Under the pieces are notes generated by a model. The model made no database searches. It had not been told where the DNA came from and worked only from the letters and a program-made list of their open reading frames with translations. From positions 1 through 6,062 of the forward strand of contig JAGLEG010000346.1 in the NCBI GenBank assembly GCA_023145185.1: a stretch of DNA of 6,062 nt, written 5' to 3'. This document shows positions 1-6,015 of the stretch, piece after piece (the stretch's first letter is position 1; every line of letters starts with the position of its first letter). A program made the position numbers and the translations under genes. This stretch comes from Thermoplasmata archaeon. GTDB lineage: Archaea > Thermoplasmatota > Penumbrarchaeia > Penumbrarchaeales > Penumbrarchaeaceae.

Positions 1-840
1 TCAAGGGCCCCATACAGCCCCCGGAACTTCTCTGCGGTATCCAGGGACGGACATATCACCCTCTCATGGGACCCACCGCTTGATAACGGTGGAATGGAGG
101 TATTGGGATACTCCGTGTATCGGTGGATGGAACACGGTTGGGAAGGAACCGGCTGGCACCGCATGATGACCCTCCAGAACACCTCATGGACCGACACTAT
201 AGTTGAGGACGGGGTCATCTACCTATACTGTGTTGAGGCATACAGTAATCGTGGTTTGGGAGATAGAAGCAGTGAGATCTCAATTAACAACACCGAACTG
301 AAACCCCCTTCGACCCCTCAGAACATCCTTGTGTTTTTGGCGGAGAACGGCATATCGATAAGCTGGGATGTACCCGAATCCGAGGGGGATATGCCTATTG
401 TCCTCTATCGCATCAATCGGCAGGTTGAGGGATCAACGGATACCTTTCGAATAGCCTCCACAGCGCTCACGATATACCTGGATTCCAACATCACGTCCAA
501 CACCACATATCACTACAGTATTTTCGCGGTGAGTGATGCTGGAGTAAGCAACAGCTCGGAGATGGTCACCATCAATGTTGGCGATCTATCGAAGATCGAA
601 GATGTGGACCCGATCAACGTAGGAGAGGAGAGGTTTCCGTGGGCTGTGTTGATCGTCTCGATAATTATTCTACTGGTCCTGATCGGGGCACTGATAGGCT
701 TCCTGCTCAAGAGGGATAAAGGATCGGAGGAGCCGATCGAGGAAGGGAGTTCCACAGGTGAGATCACGAACGTCGTGATCGAGGGAAAGGAATCCGGTTT
801 CCCGGATGATGAAGTCGAGAGGGCCCCACCCATAAGCTGA
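1..840 (+). CDS. FN3-repeat surface protein with C-terminal membrane anchor (5' partial)
   Basis: The reading frame is open from the first base of the window, so the start lies upstream; 279 residues are visible. Two fibronectin type III-like modules are seen at about residues 4-95 and 103-193. Each has the typical Pro-rich entry (PYSPRNF, PSTPQNI), a W strand (LSWDPP, ISWDVP) and a late Y-x-Y-x-V/F-A strand (YLYCVEAYS, YHYSIFAVS). N-x-S/T sequons such as NTS, NIT, NTT and NSS fit glycosylation outside the cell. A hydrophobic span at about 214-236 followed by KRDK gives an extracellular N-terminus and a cytoplasmic acidic tail of about 43 residues. The likely role is adhesion or partner binding at the envelope; no catalytic motif is visible. 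The last codons (EVERAPPIS, stop) contain the left copy of a 20-bp repeat found again at 1733-1752. FN3 assignment is by pattern; the ligand is unknown. Confidence 0.85.
   Translation, partial: SRAPYSPRNFSAVSRDGHITLSWDPPLDNGGMEVLGYSVYRWMEHGWEGTGWHRMMTLQNTSWTDTIVEDGVIYLYCVEAYSNRGLGDRSSEISINNTELKPPSTPQNILVFLAENGISISWDVPESEGDMPIVLYRINRQVEGSTDTFRIASTALTIYLDSNITSNTTYHYSIFAVSDAGVSNSSEMVTINVGDLSKIEDVDPINVGEERFPWAVLIVSIIILLVLIGALIGFLLKRDKGSEEPIEEGSSTGEITNVVIEGKESGFPDDEVERAPPIS
811..830 (+). repeat. 20-bp direct repeat, left copy
   Basis: The sequence gaagtcgagagggccccacc occurs identically here and at 1733-1752, with no extension of identity on either side. This copy is coding: it gives E-V-E-R-A-P-P near the end of the FN3 surface protein, two codons before its stop. 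An exact 20-mer recurring within 6 kb by chance is of order 1e-5 for random sequence. Confidence 0.9.
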
Positions 841-854
841 CATTCACATAGATG

Positions 855-862
855 TTTATATC
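855..862 (+). promoter_or_regulatory. Probable TATA box for the DUF5678-protease pair
   Basis: TTTATATC lies 15 bp after the stop of the FN3 gene. Archaeal transcription usually starts about 25 bp downstream of the box centre, here near 882-886, which would give a leader of about 40 nt containing the strong ribosome site at 914-921. Assigned from position and sequence only. Confidence 0.5.
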
Positions 863-913
863 GGGAAACACTAAATATTATGATGTGGAATGCCCCTAGT
901 GATTCCAGGAAAC

Positions 914-921
914 GGAGGTGA
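914..921 (+). promoter_or_regulatory. Strong Shine-Dalgarno site, decides the start at 926
   Basis: GGAGGTGA matches the archaeal 16S rRNA tail complement and ends 4 nt before ATG 926. An in-frame ATG at 890 exists, but using it would put this site inside the coding region and add a 12-residue leader with no similarity to the domain that follows. Confidence 0.8.
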
Positions 922-925
922 AATC

Positions 926-1150
926 ATGGCCGGGAGTGAGATAGTGACCCCAATCGATCGCAGTTTCGATTGCCTCGCAACATTGAATTTTGGTCCATAT
1001 CAGGATCAATTCATTGCAATCATTGACGGTAAGGTGGTTGGCCATAATGCAAGTGAAAAAGATCTGGTAAAAGATACCAGAGATCAGTATCCTGGGAAAA
1101 TGCCATTCATAGTGAAAGTTCCGAATAGATCCGAAGTCAATTATATCTAA
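926..1150 (+). CDS. Small DUF5678-like protein
   Basis: This 74-residue protein of unknown function resembles the DUF5678 family of short bacterial and archaeal proteins. The signature is an aromatic/Gly-rich lead-in, then a strand pair around F29-IAIIDGKVV-G39 (the 'x-A-I-x-D-G-K-V-V' core), a Lys/Asp-rich helix about 43-54, Y-P-G about 55-57, and a closing strand IVKVP at 62-66. It has no signal peptide or membrane span, so it is probably cytoplasmic. The start at 926 follows a strong GGAGGTGA site. The retropepsin-like gene begins 10 nt after its stop, so the two are almost certainly co-transcribed. From memory, DUF5678 genes often sit beside retropepsin-like aspartyl protease genes; that would need a neighbourhood survey. 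Possible roles include partner, inhibitor, substrate or adaptor of the protease, all inference. Base composition is AT-richer than in the surface-protein genes. Confidence 0.7.
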   Translation: MAGSEIVTPIDRSFDCLATLNFGPYQDQFIAIIDGKVVGHNASEKDLVKDTRDQYPGKMPFIVKVPNRSEVNYI

Positions 1151-1160
1151 GTGGTTTCAA

Positions 1161-1631
1161 ATGGTATTATCATTCCAATATACAACATCTTCAATGACAG
1201 GGGTGCCTAAACCGATAATCCCGGTTATTCTGTTCAATATCAGCGATGATATCAATGATCCCGACTCTGGTATTGGGATGGGGATGTTGGTAGATTCCGG
1301 AGCTGATATCACTACAATATCAGAAACAACAGCCGAAATTCTTGGTATTGATCTAACTGCTGCTCAAACAAGCTCTACAAGTGGAATTGGTGGAAGTAAT
1401 ATTCCGGTAAGAGTAACTGAAGTAGTGATGATATTACAAAGAGGTGGAGAGGCTTACAAGTTTATTACCATGGTCCAGATCATTAACGATGTGAACCTGA
1501 AATACTCCTTATTGGGTCGCGATTTCATTTTTTCAAGATTTGACATAACATTTCGAGAAAGAAAAAATCGAGTGGAATTTCTACGAAAAAATAACGATGG
1601 GATCAAGAAGATAAGCCCAATAAATCGATGA
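1161..1631 (+). CDS. Retropepsin-like aspartyl protease
   Basis: This 156-residue protein has the layout of single-domain retroviral-type aspartyl proteases (clan AA), which act as homodimers with each subunit giving one catalytic Asp. The active-site motif is L43-V-D45-S46-G47-A48, with D45 as the predicted nucleophile. A Gly-rich flap candidate, SGIGGS, lies at 74-79, and the second hydrophobic-Gly signature is L117-L-G119-R-D121, followed by the strand FDITF at 127-131. The N-terminal strand FQY and the P-x-I-P-V-I-L strand at 18-24 match the usual dimer/sheet start and favour ATG 1161 over the internal ATG at 1194. There is no signal peptide, so it is probably cytosolic. It follows the DUF5678-like gene by 10 nt with only a weak ribosome site (GTGGT), suggesting translational coupling. 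The basic tail after about 132 is not family-typical. The substrate is unknown; activity is predicted from motifs only. Confidence 0.85.
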   Translation: MVLSFQYTTSSMTGVPKPIIPVILFNISDDINDPDSGIGMGMLVDSGADITTISETTAEILGIDLTAAQTSSTSGIGGSNIPVRVTEVVMILQRGGEAYKFITMVQIINDVNLKYSLLGRDFIFSRFDITFRERKNRVEFLRKNNDGIKKISPINR

Positions 1632-1668
1632 TATTATATGTTATTCTCCTAACAATTATTAAGAGATA

Positions 1669-1673
1669 TTTTT
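1669..1673 (+). terminator. Short T-run, possible archaeal terminator after the protease gene
   Basis: Archaeal RNA polymerase stops at T-runs without needing a hairpin. A run of five T lies about 40 bp after the protease stop in AT-rich sequence. The run is short, no supporting structure was found, and it would fall inside the small ORF, so this is weak. Confidence 0.2.
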
Positions 1674-1732
1674 CAAACTCAAAGGTCTCGACGACCCTGT
1701 TTGTAATGTCGGTCACGGAAGTACCACTCGGC

Positions 1733-1752
1733 GAAGTCGAGAGGGCCCCACC
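1733..1752 (+). repeat. 20-bp direct repeat, right copy
   Basis: Identical to 811-830. Here it lies outside any confident gene but again reads E-V-E-R-A-P-P, one codon (Leu) before an in-frame TGA at 1757. It sits about 70 bp upstream of the promoter of the next gene. Confidence 0.9.
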
Positions 1753-1794
1753 ACTTTGATCTGGAGACCAAGAGGATTTTATGCTCGTCCGGCC

Positions 1795-1830
1795 TATAAA
1801 TAATAATGAATTCATAACGAAGTATATATA
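1795..1830 (+). promoter_or_regulatory. TATA boxes upstream of the double-wHTH regulator; leaderless start
   Basis: Two candidates are present. TATATATA at 1823-1830 is preceded by a purine-rich CGAAG that could serve as BRE. Its centre is about 28 bp from ATG 1855, so transcription would begin at or beside the start codon; with no Shine-Dalgarno sequence between 1831 and 1854, this points to a leaderless mRNA. A second box, TATAAATAAT at 1795-1804, would start transcription near 1825-1830 and give a leader of about 25-30 nt without a ribosome site, so it is less likely to be the main promoter. Confidence 0.6.
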
Positions 1831-1854
1831 TGCCTCTTCGGTTATATTTCACTC

Positions 1855-2706
1855 ATGTACCTTGAGAAGATCAACAGGACGGAATTGAAGATTCTCGATC
1901 TGGTACTGTATAATGGAATTACAGAGAAGATGATCGCCAGCAAGCTGGAACGGTCTCCTTCCTGGATCTCAGAATGTGTTACCCACCTTTCCATGATCGG
2001 TTTTGTGGATCTGATAAGGAACGGTATTTCCAAGGAGGTAATAATATCGGATAACGATCTGGGAACGGGCATCAGGAAATTGATGATAGATGAACCCATG
2101 TTATCACTGGATGTGGTTCTACCTGATTCTGGGTTGTTGATCCTACCTCTGATGTTGTCCACTGGAACAAGCGTCAGGGAGATATCCCGAAGAACTCATC
2201 TGACCACAAGAACTGTATACAACAAGATCAGAAAATGGAAGGGAATGGGTTTGATCGATCTGAAGGCGTATCCTGACAGGGTGAACTTCAACAGATCGAA
2301 GTACAATCTAATAGAATTCATCGAGATCTTCAGCCGATATCGAAATCGAAGATATCTCAAGGATGAGGTCCGAGATGGAGTTATTATCTGGGAAGGACGA
2401 GACGAGTTCCTGTTCACATCCGGGATGGATGTGGATCAAGATATCTTCAGGACCGCTGGCCCTTCGAGAGCGGAGGAACTGGGATGTAATATTATCTCAC
2501 GGTCGGATTATTATTATTTCTCACCGATCGGAAATGAGATCTCATTGGAGGAGGCATTGGTCCAAACCGCAAGGGTGGATCGTATTAATCCAAGGCCATA
2601 CCGACTGATGAGGGAGCACGTAAAGAAGGGTGAGGCAGATAAAGAGAAGATATTCTACTATGCGCGTAAATACGAGATTCTAGATAGGATTGAGGAGATG
2701 ATGTGA
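1855..2706 (+). CDS. Double winged-helix DNA-binding regulator
   Basis: This 283-residue protein is a predicted cytoplasmic transcription regulator. The first helix-turn-helix/wing unit spans about residues 8-66 (helices TELKILDLVLY, EKMIASKLE, SPSWISECVTHLSMIGF, then strand EVIIS). A second spans about 103-136, with SVREISRRTHLTTRTVYNKIRKWKGMGLIDL as a clear MarR/ArsR-like recognition region. The C-terminal part (about 172-283, with WEGRDEFLFTSG, a YYYFSPIG strand and the ISLEEALVQT helix) recalls a domain often attached to archaeal helix-turn-helix proteins and may sense a ligand or mediate dimers; I cannot name it. The start is fixed by the leaderless TATA spacing. There is no divergent neighbour, so targets are not evident; autoregulation or control of the surface proteins is speculative. 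The same frame stays open for 47 codons after the TGA at 2704-2706, which suggests a recent truncation or readthrough. Confidence 0.8.
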   Translation: MYLEKINRTELKILDLVLYNGITEKMIASKLERSPSWISECVTHLSMIGFVDLIRNGISKEVIISDNDLGTGIRKLMIDEPMLSLDVVLPDSGLLILPLMLSTGTSVREISRRTHLTTRTVYNKIRKWKGMGLIDLKAYPDRVNFNRSKYNLIEFIEIFSRYRNRRYLKDEVRDGVIIWEGRDEFLFTSGMDVDQDIFRTAGPSRAEELGCNIISRSDYYYFSPIGNEISLEEALVQTARVDRINPRPYRLMREHVKKGEADKEKIFYYARKYEILDRIEEMM

Positions 2707-2850
2707 GATGAACGAAAGAAGAGATATTCACATCTTCTTGAAGCAATTGACGAAGATGTCATGTTCTCAAAAGCAGTGATCGATAGGATGAGGGAGCTGG
2801 ACCTGATCGAAGAGAAGGATGGTATGATCGGTATGGGAGATCTCCCGTGA
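2707..2850 (+). pseudogene. In-frame continuation of the regulator beyond its TGA
   Basis: Directly after TGA 2704-2706, the same frame encodes 47 further residues before a TGA at 2848-2850. The peptide has typical archaeal coding character: basic KKRYSHLLEAI, then an amphipathic charged helix AVIDRMRELDLIEE, then EKDGMIG resembling a winged-helix hairpin. No ribosome site or good start codon opens this stretch independently; the nearest ATG in frame is 2761, and ATG 2708 is in another frame giving only 23 codons. The simplest reading is that the family protein is about 331 residues long and this copy carries a nonsense change, for example CGA to TGA at codon 284. TGA readthrough or a sequencing error are alternatives. 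TGA ends other genes here (840, 1631), so general recoding is unlikely. Confidence 0.5.
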
Positions 2851-2906
2851 TCGCTCAATATGGTAAGACCCGTTAACCAAGTACATGTGCCCTCATTTCT
2901 CAAAAC

Positions 2907-2916
2907 CTTTAATATT
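2907..2916 (+). promoter_or_regulatory. Probable TATA box of the large surface-protein gene
   Basis: CTTTAATATT lies in the 135-bp gap after the regulator frame ends. A start about 25 bp downstream (near 2937-2942) would leave a leader of about 45 nt that includes the ribosome site at 2974-2980. No other AT-rich box is present in the gap. The rest of the gap shows no further feature. Confidence 0.45.
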
Positions 2917-2973
2917 ATTGATATCTATGATAGGAGCTATAATCCAGGGGCACATTCCTGCTTGCTGGCTATT

Positions 2974-2980
2974 GGAGGGA
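2974..2980 (+). promoter_or_regulatory. Shine-Dalgarno site fixing the start at 2986
   Basis: GGAGGGA ends 5 nt before ATG 2986. The longer in-frame start at 2860 would add 42 residues lacking coding character, bury this site, and place the signal peptide internally. ATG 2986 directly opens a signal peptide. Confidence 0.8.
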
Positions 2981-2985
2981 CACCC

Positions 2986-5900
2986 ATGATACGAGAAGTC
3001 AGAATTGGCCTGATAACGATCGTACTTGTTCTCATCCTGACATCCTTTTCTCAGGTAATATCATTCCCCGAGAATGGACCGGATGAGGTCGAGGCCGCGG
3101 ATACGCCCACGAGAGGAGAGCAGTTCTACCTTGATGGTTCATTCAGCCTTGCCCCATCGTGGAACGAGGAGAAGATGATGGTTGTGGCTTTCCTTCAGAA
3201 CAAGGATGACTATGATAAAAAAGGGGAAAATCAGAATGGAGAGGATTACGGTGATTTCTTCGCCAAAAAGGTGGCCAATTCACTCACCGTACCACTGAAC
3301 GATATGACATATTCCACTGGCAACTATAATTATCCAGAAAAAAGAGTACTTGTGGAGCTGTTCACAGGGACAGATTGTGTGTACTGCCCCGCGGCGGAGG
3401 GCGCCACCGGGGACATGATAGAGAACGATGATGTGTTCCCGAACAAGGTCTCGGTCATCGAATATTATGTTACGGGCGATCCCACTCTGGTCGAGAGCGT
3501 TTCAACTGCCACTGCATCAAAATATAAGGCAACTGGAACGCCCACGACTGCATTTGATGGAGAGGACTTCCTGGTGGGAGGCAATCCCGCCTACAACGAT
3601 CCGGTGGTGAGGTCCTGGTACTATTCAAAGCTGAATGAGAAGGGGACCTACAATACGACCGTTTTGATCAGGGGCTCCGGGTCCAACAACGATACGAAGG
3701 CCCATTTCAACGTGAGCGTCGAAGTTATCGGGGCCCTCCCCAGAGGAAACTGGTCCCTCAAGGCGGTCCTCTGCGAGGACCTCTATCCACGAGAGCATTC
3801 AAGCGCTCCGATCCGTTTCGTCGCCAGATCTTTCAGGAGCGTTTTCATCCCCCAGCTGGGAGAGGGAGTGCCGGATGTCACCTTCGACGAGGTGAGGACC
3901 TACGAGGATATGGCCAAGGAACACAGGGGCAACCTCACGGTATACTGGTCAGCCTATGACCAGAAGGACGGAACGAACCTTGAGATCGACCTCATGGCGA
4001 AGACACCCACGACCGGGTGGATGTACATTGCCCAGGGCCTGGATAACACCGGGTCCTACAAATGGGATACACAGAACCCCAGGGTGCCAGATTCAAAAGG
4101 ATATCGGATCCAGGTCATTGCAAGGGATTCGGACGATAAGGAATCCTCCGACATGGGGATCCAGACATTCGACCTCAATAACCCCGATTTCCCTCTTTTC
4201 AATCTGATATCTCCAAAAGAGGGGGATGAGATCGTGGGAGGGATCGATATCCTATGGGACGCAAACGACGGCGAGGACGATACCCTCCAGCTGATGGTCA
4301 GCTGTATGATACGGCCAGAGGATGGGTCGGAATGGGAGGCCCTGTCCAGGGACCCTCTAACGGGAGATACCCTCATGCCGAACCAGAACGCCCTATGGTT
4401 CAACAGCGACAAGATCGACCTTGGCACCGGAGAACCCAGATATCCCGACGGCTTCGAATACCGTCTGAAGTTCGTGATAAAGGACAGGGATGATATGATG
4501 ACCGAGTTCATATCTCCCCCTTTCGGCGTATACAACAACGACATGCCCACAGCAAGGATACTCTCCCCTGTGGATGGGGAGGTCATCTCGGAAACATTGG
4601 ATATTGGGTGGGAGATCGGGGACCAGGAGGACCCTGCCTATGACCTGTTCACCTCATTCAGCCTCAGCAAGGATGGTGGGGAGTACCTTGAGATCCACAA
4701 CGGAAGCTTCGACGATGCTGCAGGAAACCTGACCTTCACCACCCAGGAGATAGGGGGCGACGGGGGGTACAGGTTGAGATTGGAGGTCACCGATTCAAGG
4801 AACCTGGGATCCGAGATTGCAGTAGCTGTCTTCTCCATCTACGATCCCGACCCCCCAACCCTGTACAACCTCACCGGACCCAAGGGAGAGGTGAAGGGGA
4901 CCAGGACATTCAGATGGGAGAGCTCGGACGCTGACGCGGAGGAGACCGCCACGTACAAGGTGTCAATCAGGCCGATATCAGGAGAATGGACGGTCCTGGC
5001 CGACGGAATGACGGAGAGGTCATATCTCCTGGATACGATCGATTTCGAGGACGGCGACTACGAATTGAAGGTCACCGCCTGGGATACATCAGACCTTCGC
5101 CTGAGCGATGAGGAGTTCTTCAAGGTGTTCACGATCAACAACCCGGACGCTCCAACGGTGAAGATCATTGGGCCTGGTGTCGGAGATGTCCTGAACACCA
5201 CCGTGGAGATACTGTGGCTTGGAAACGATCCGGACGGTGATAACCTCACCTATAACCTCTACTATCACGTAAAGAACAATGCGGTCTGGACCCCCATCGT
5301 CGAGGGGAAGACCAACACCCGTCACATGTGGAACTTCTCCACCTTTGAGGAGGGGGAGTATTTCATAAAGGTGGAGGTGGTGGACAGCTCGGAGGAAGCC
5401 CTTTCCTACAGCACGGAAGTTGGGCCGGTCACCCTGAAGGTCTATATCCCTCCCGAGGTGGAGGACCCAATTGACAGGCCGACGGACGGGTCAGGGGATG
5501 AGGAAGTGGAGGATAACAAAGATCTCCTCTACATCTCCCTGGCGGTGGCGGGTTTCATAGGATTGGTGCTGCTGATGGGGGTTATCGTGATGGTCCTTTT
5601 CGCAAGGGCCAACCGTAAGAAGAGGGAGGGGGCCGCCATACCGGAGAACGACGGTGACCTTCTCATACCTGATATTGAGAGCATAGATACCCCCGCTGGT
5701 ATTGGGCCAACCCCGGTCCAGCCGATCGTGTATCAGGGTCAGATGCCTCAGGGCGAACAGATGGTGCAGCAGCCTGTACCTCAGCAGGCCCCGCCGGCCC
5801 AGATGGCCGCACAACCTGATCCTGGAATGCCTGTGCCAGAGCAGGCCCAGATGACTCCGGAACCGGCTGCACAGCCGCAACAGGCCGTTCAGGAGGCGCC

Positions 5901-6015
5901 TCAGGAGAACCTTCAACCAGCGGAGATACCTCAGCAGCCTCAACCGGAACAGCCCCAACCCGATGCAGTGCAGGCCCCGGCTCAGATCGAGCAACCTCAA
6001 CCTGATGCAGCCTAA
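2986..6015 (+). CDS. Secreted membrane-anchored protein: Omp28/thioredoxin-like domain plus Ig-like repeats
   Basis: A 1009-residue type I membrane protein. The signal peptide covers about 1-26 (MIREVR, then a hydrophobic core to about 25). A segment at 53-100 (W59NEEKMMVVAFLQN72 ... KKVANS99) resembles the closing part of Omp28-type domains. A thioredoxin-like domain follows at about 120-200 with VLVELFTG, the redox motif C131-V-Y-C134-P and a cis-Pro candidate P186 (GTPT). A beta region then includes WSLKAVLCEDLYP and H271-SSAPIRFVAR. About five Ig/FN3-like repeats follow (roughly 315-401, 403-519, 520-622, 623-721, 722-820), each closing with a short NNPD/NND/YDPD-type linker. A Pro/acidic stalk (822-845) leads to a membrane span at 847-873, RANRKKR as stop-transfer, and a cytoplasmic tail rich in Gln and Pro (908-1009). 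Many sequons fit surface glycosylation. The likely role is extracellular thiol-disulfide chemistry or disulfide-stabilised binding; the partner is unknown. It ends at a perfect inverted repeat. Confidence 0.9.
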   Translation: MIREVRIGLITIVLVLILTSFSQVISFPENGPDEVEAADTPTRGEQFYLDGSFSLAPSWNEEKMMVVAFLQNKDDYDKKGENQNGEDYGDFFAKKVANSLTVPLNDMTYSTGNYNYPEKRVLVELFTGTDCVYCPAAEGATGDMIENDDVFPNKVSVIEYYVTGDPTLVESVSTATASKYKATGTPTTAFDGEDFLVGGNPAYNDPVVRSWYYSKLNEKGTYNTTVLIRGSGSNNDTKAHFNVSVEVIGALPRGNWSLKAVLCEDLYPREHSSAPIRFVARSFRSVFIPQLGEGVPDVTFDEVRTYEDMAKEHRGNLTVYWSAYDQKDGTNLEIDLMAKTPTTGWMYIAQGLDNTGSYKWDTQNPRVPDSKGYRIQVIARDSDDKESSDMGIQTFDLNNPDFPLFNLISPKEGDEIVGGIDILWDANDGEDDTLQLMVSCMIRPEDGSEWEALSRDPLTGDTLMPNQNALWFNSDKIDLGTGEPRYPDGFEYRLKFVIKDRDDMMTEFISPPFGVYNNDMPTARILSPVDGEVISETLDIGWEIGDQEDPAYDLFTSFSLSKDGGEYLEIHNGSFDDAAGNLTFTTQEIGGDGGYRLRLEVTDSRNLGSEIAVAVFSIYDPDPPTLYNLTGPKGEVKGTRTFRWESSDADAEETATYKVSIRPISGEWTVLADGMTERSYLLDTIDFEDGDYELKVTAWDTSDLRLSDEEFFKVFTINNPDAPTVKIIGPGVGDVLNTTVEILWLGNDPDGDNLTYNLYYHVKNNAVWTPIVEGKTNTRHMWNFSTFEEGEYFIKVEVVDSSEEALSYSTEVGPVTLKVYIPPEVEDPIDRPTDGSGDEEVEDNKDLLYISLAVAGFIGLVLLMGVIVMVLFARANRKKREGAAIPENDGDLLIPDIESIDTPAGIGPTPVQPIVYQGQMPQGEQMVQQPVPQQAPPAQMAAQPDPGMPVPEQAQMTPEPAAQPQQAVQEAPQENLQPAEIPQQPQPEQPQPDAVQAPAQIEQPQPDAA

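Larger units (their letters stand above)
811..1752 (+). mobile_element. Candidate small cassette bounded by 20-bp direct repeats
   Basis: The two exact 20-bp repeats enclose 902 bp holding a promoter, the DUF5678-like gene, the retropepsin-like gene and a small ORF. The enclosed genes are visibly more AT-rich than the surface-protein genes: a sample line in the protease gene counts 24 of 60 G+C, and one in the large 3' gene 32 of 60. Recombination between the repeats would remove 922 bp and leave the FN3 gene ending in EVERAPPL instead of EVERAPPIS, so its frame would survive. This resembles integration at the 3' end of a gene with a short att-like core. No recombinase, transposase or terminal inverted repeat is visible, and the element could equally be a local duplication of a gene tail. 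Confidence 0.25.
1628..1759 (+). pseudogene. Small ORF overlapping the protease stop; possible remnant of a surface-protein tail
   Basis: An ATG at 1628 overlaps the protease TGA (ATGA) and opens a 43-codon frame ending in TGA 1757-1759. The first part (MILYVILLTIIKRYF) is AT-rich and hydrophobic. The second part from about 1682 has ordinary composition and ends TEVPLGEVERAPPL. The last segment repeats, in the same frame relative to a stop, the EVERAPP end of the FN3 protein at 1-840. It may be the stranded 3' end of a host gene (the ancestral tail of the FN3 gene or of a paralogue), fused by chance to AT-rich sequence. It could instead be a real small protein coupled to the protease. No separate ribosome site is visible. 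Confidence 0.3.

Noticed and set aside
762..780. Inverted repeat gatcacga-acg-tcgtgatc in the FN3 gene tail
   Set aside because: It is a perfect 8-bp dyad but lies within coding sequence, is short, and has no link to a start or stop; it may be chance or a weak operator for the downstream promoter about 75 bp away.
890..925. Upstream in-frame start for the DUF5678-like gene
   Set aside because: The GGAGGTGA ribosome site lies within this stretch and points to ATG 926; the extra residues do not resemble the family.
1632..1854. tRNA or other structured RNA in the gap before the regulator
   Set aside because: I looked for a cloverleaf or conserved RNA motifs in the GC-normal part around 1700-1790 and found none I could support.
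2708..2779. Small ORF starting at ATG 2708
   Set aside because: Only 23 codons in a frame different from the coding-like continuation of the regulator, with no ribosome site.
2860..2985. N-terminal extension of the large surface protein
   Set aside because: It would put a 42-residue non-coding-like leader before the signal peptide and bury both the TATA box and the ribosome site.
4056..4586. Minus-strand open frame of 176 codons inside the large gene
   Set aside because: It is the antisense shadow of a strongly supported coding region; the Ser/Ile-rich content shows no motif and no promoter precedes it.
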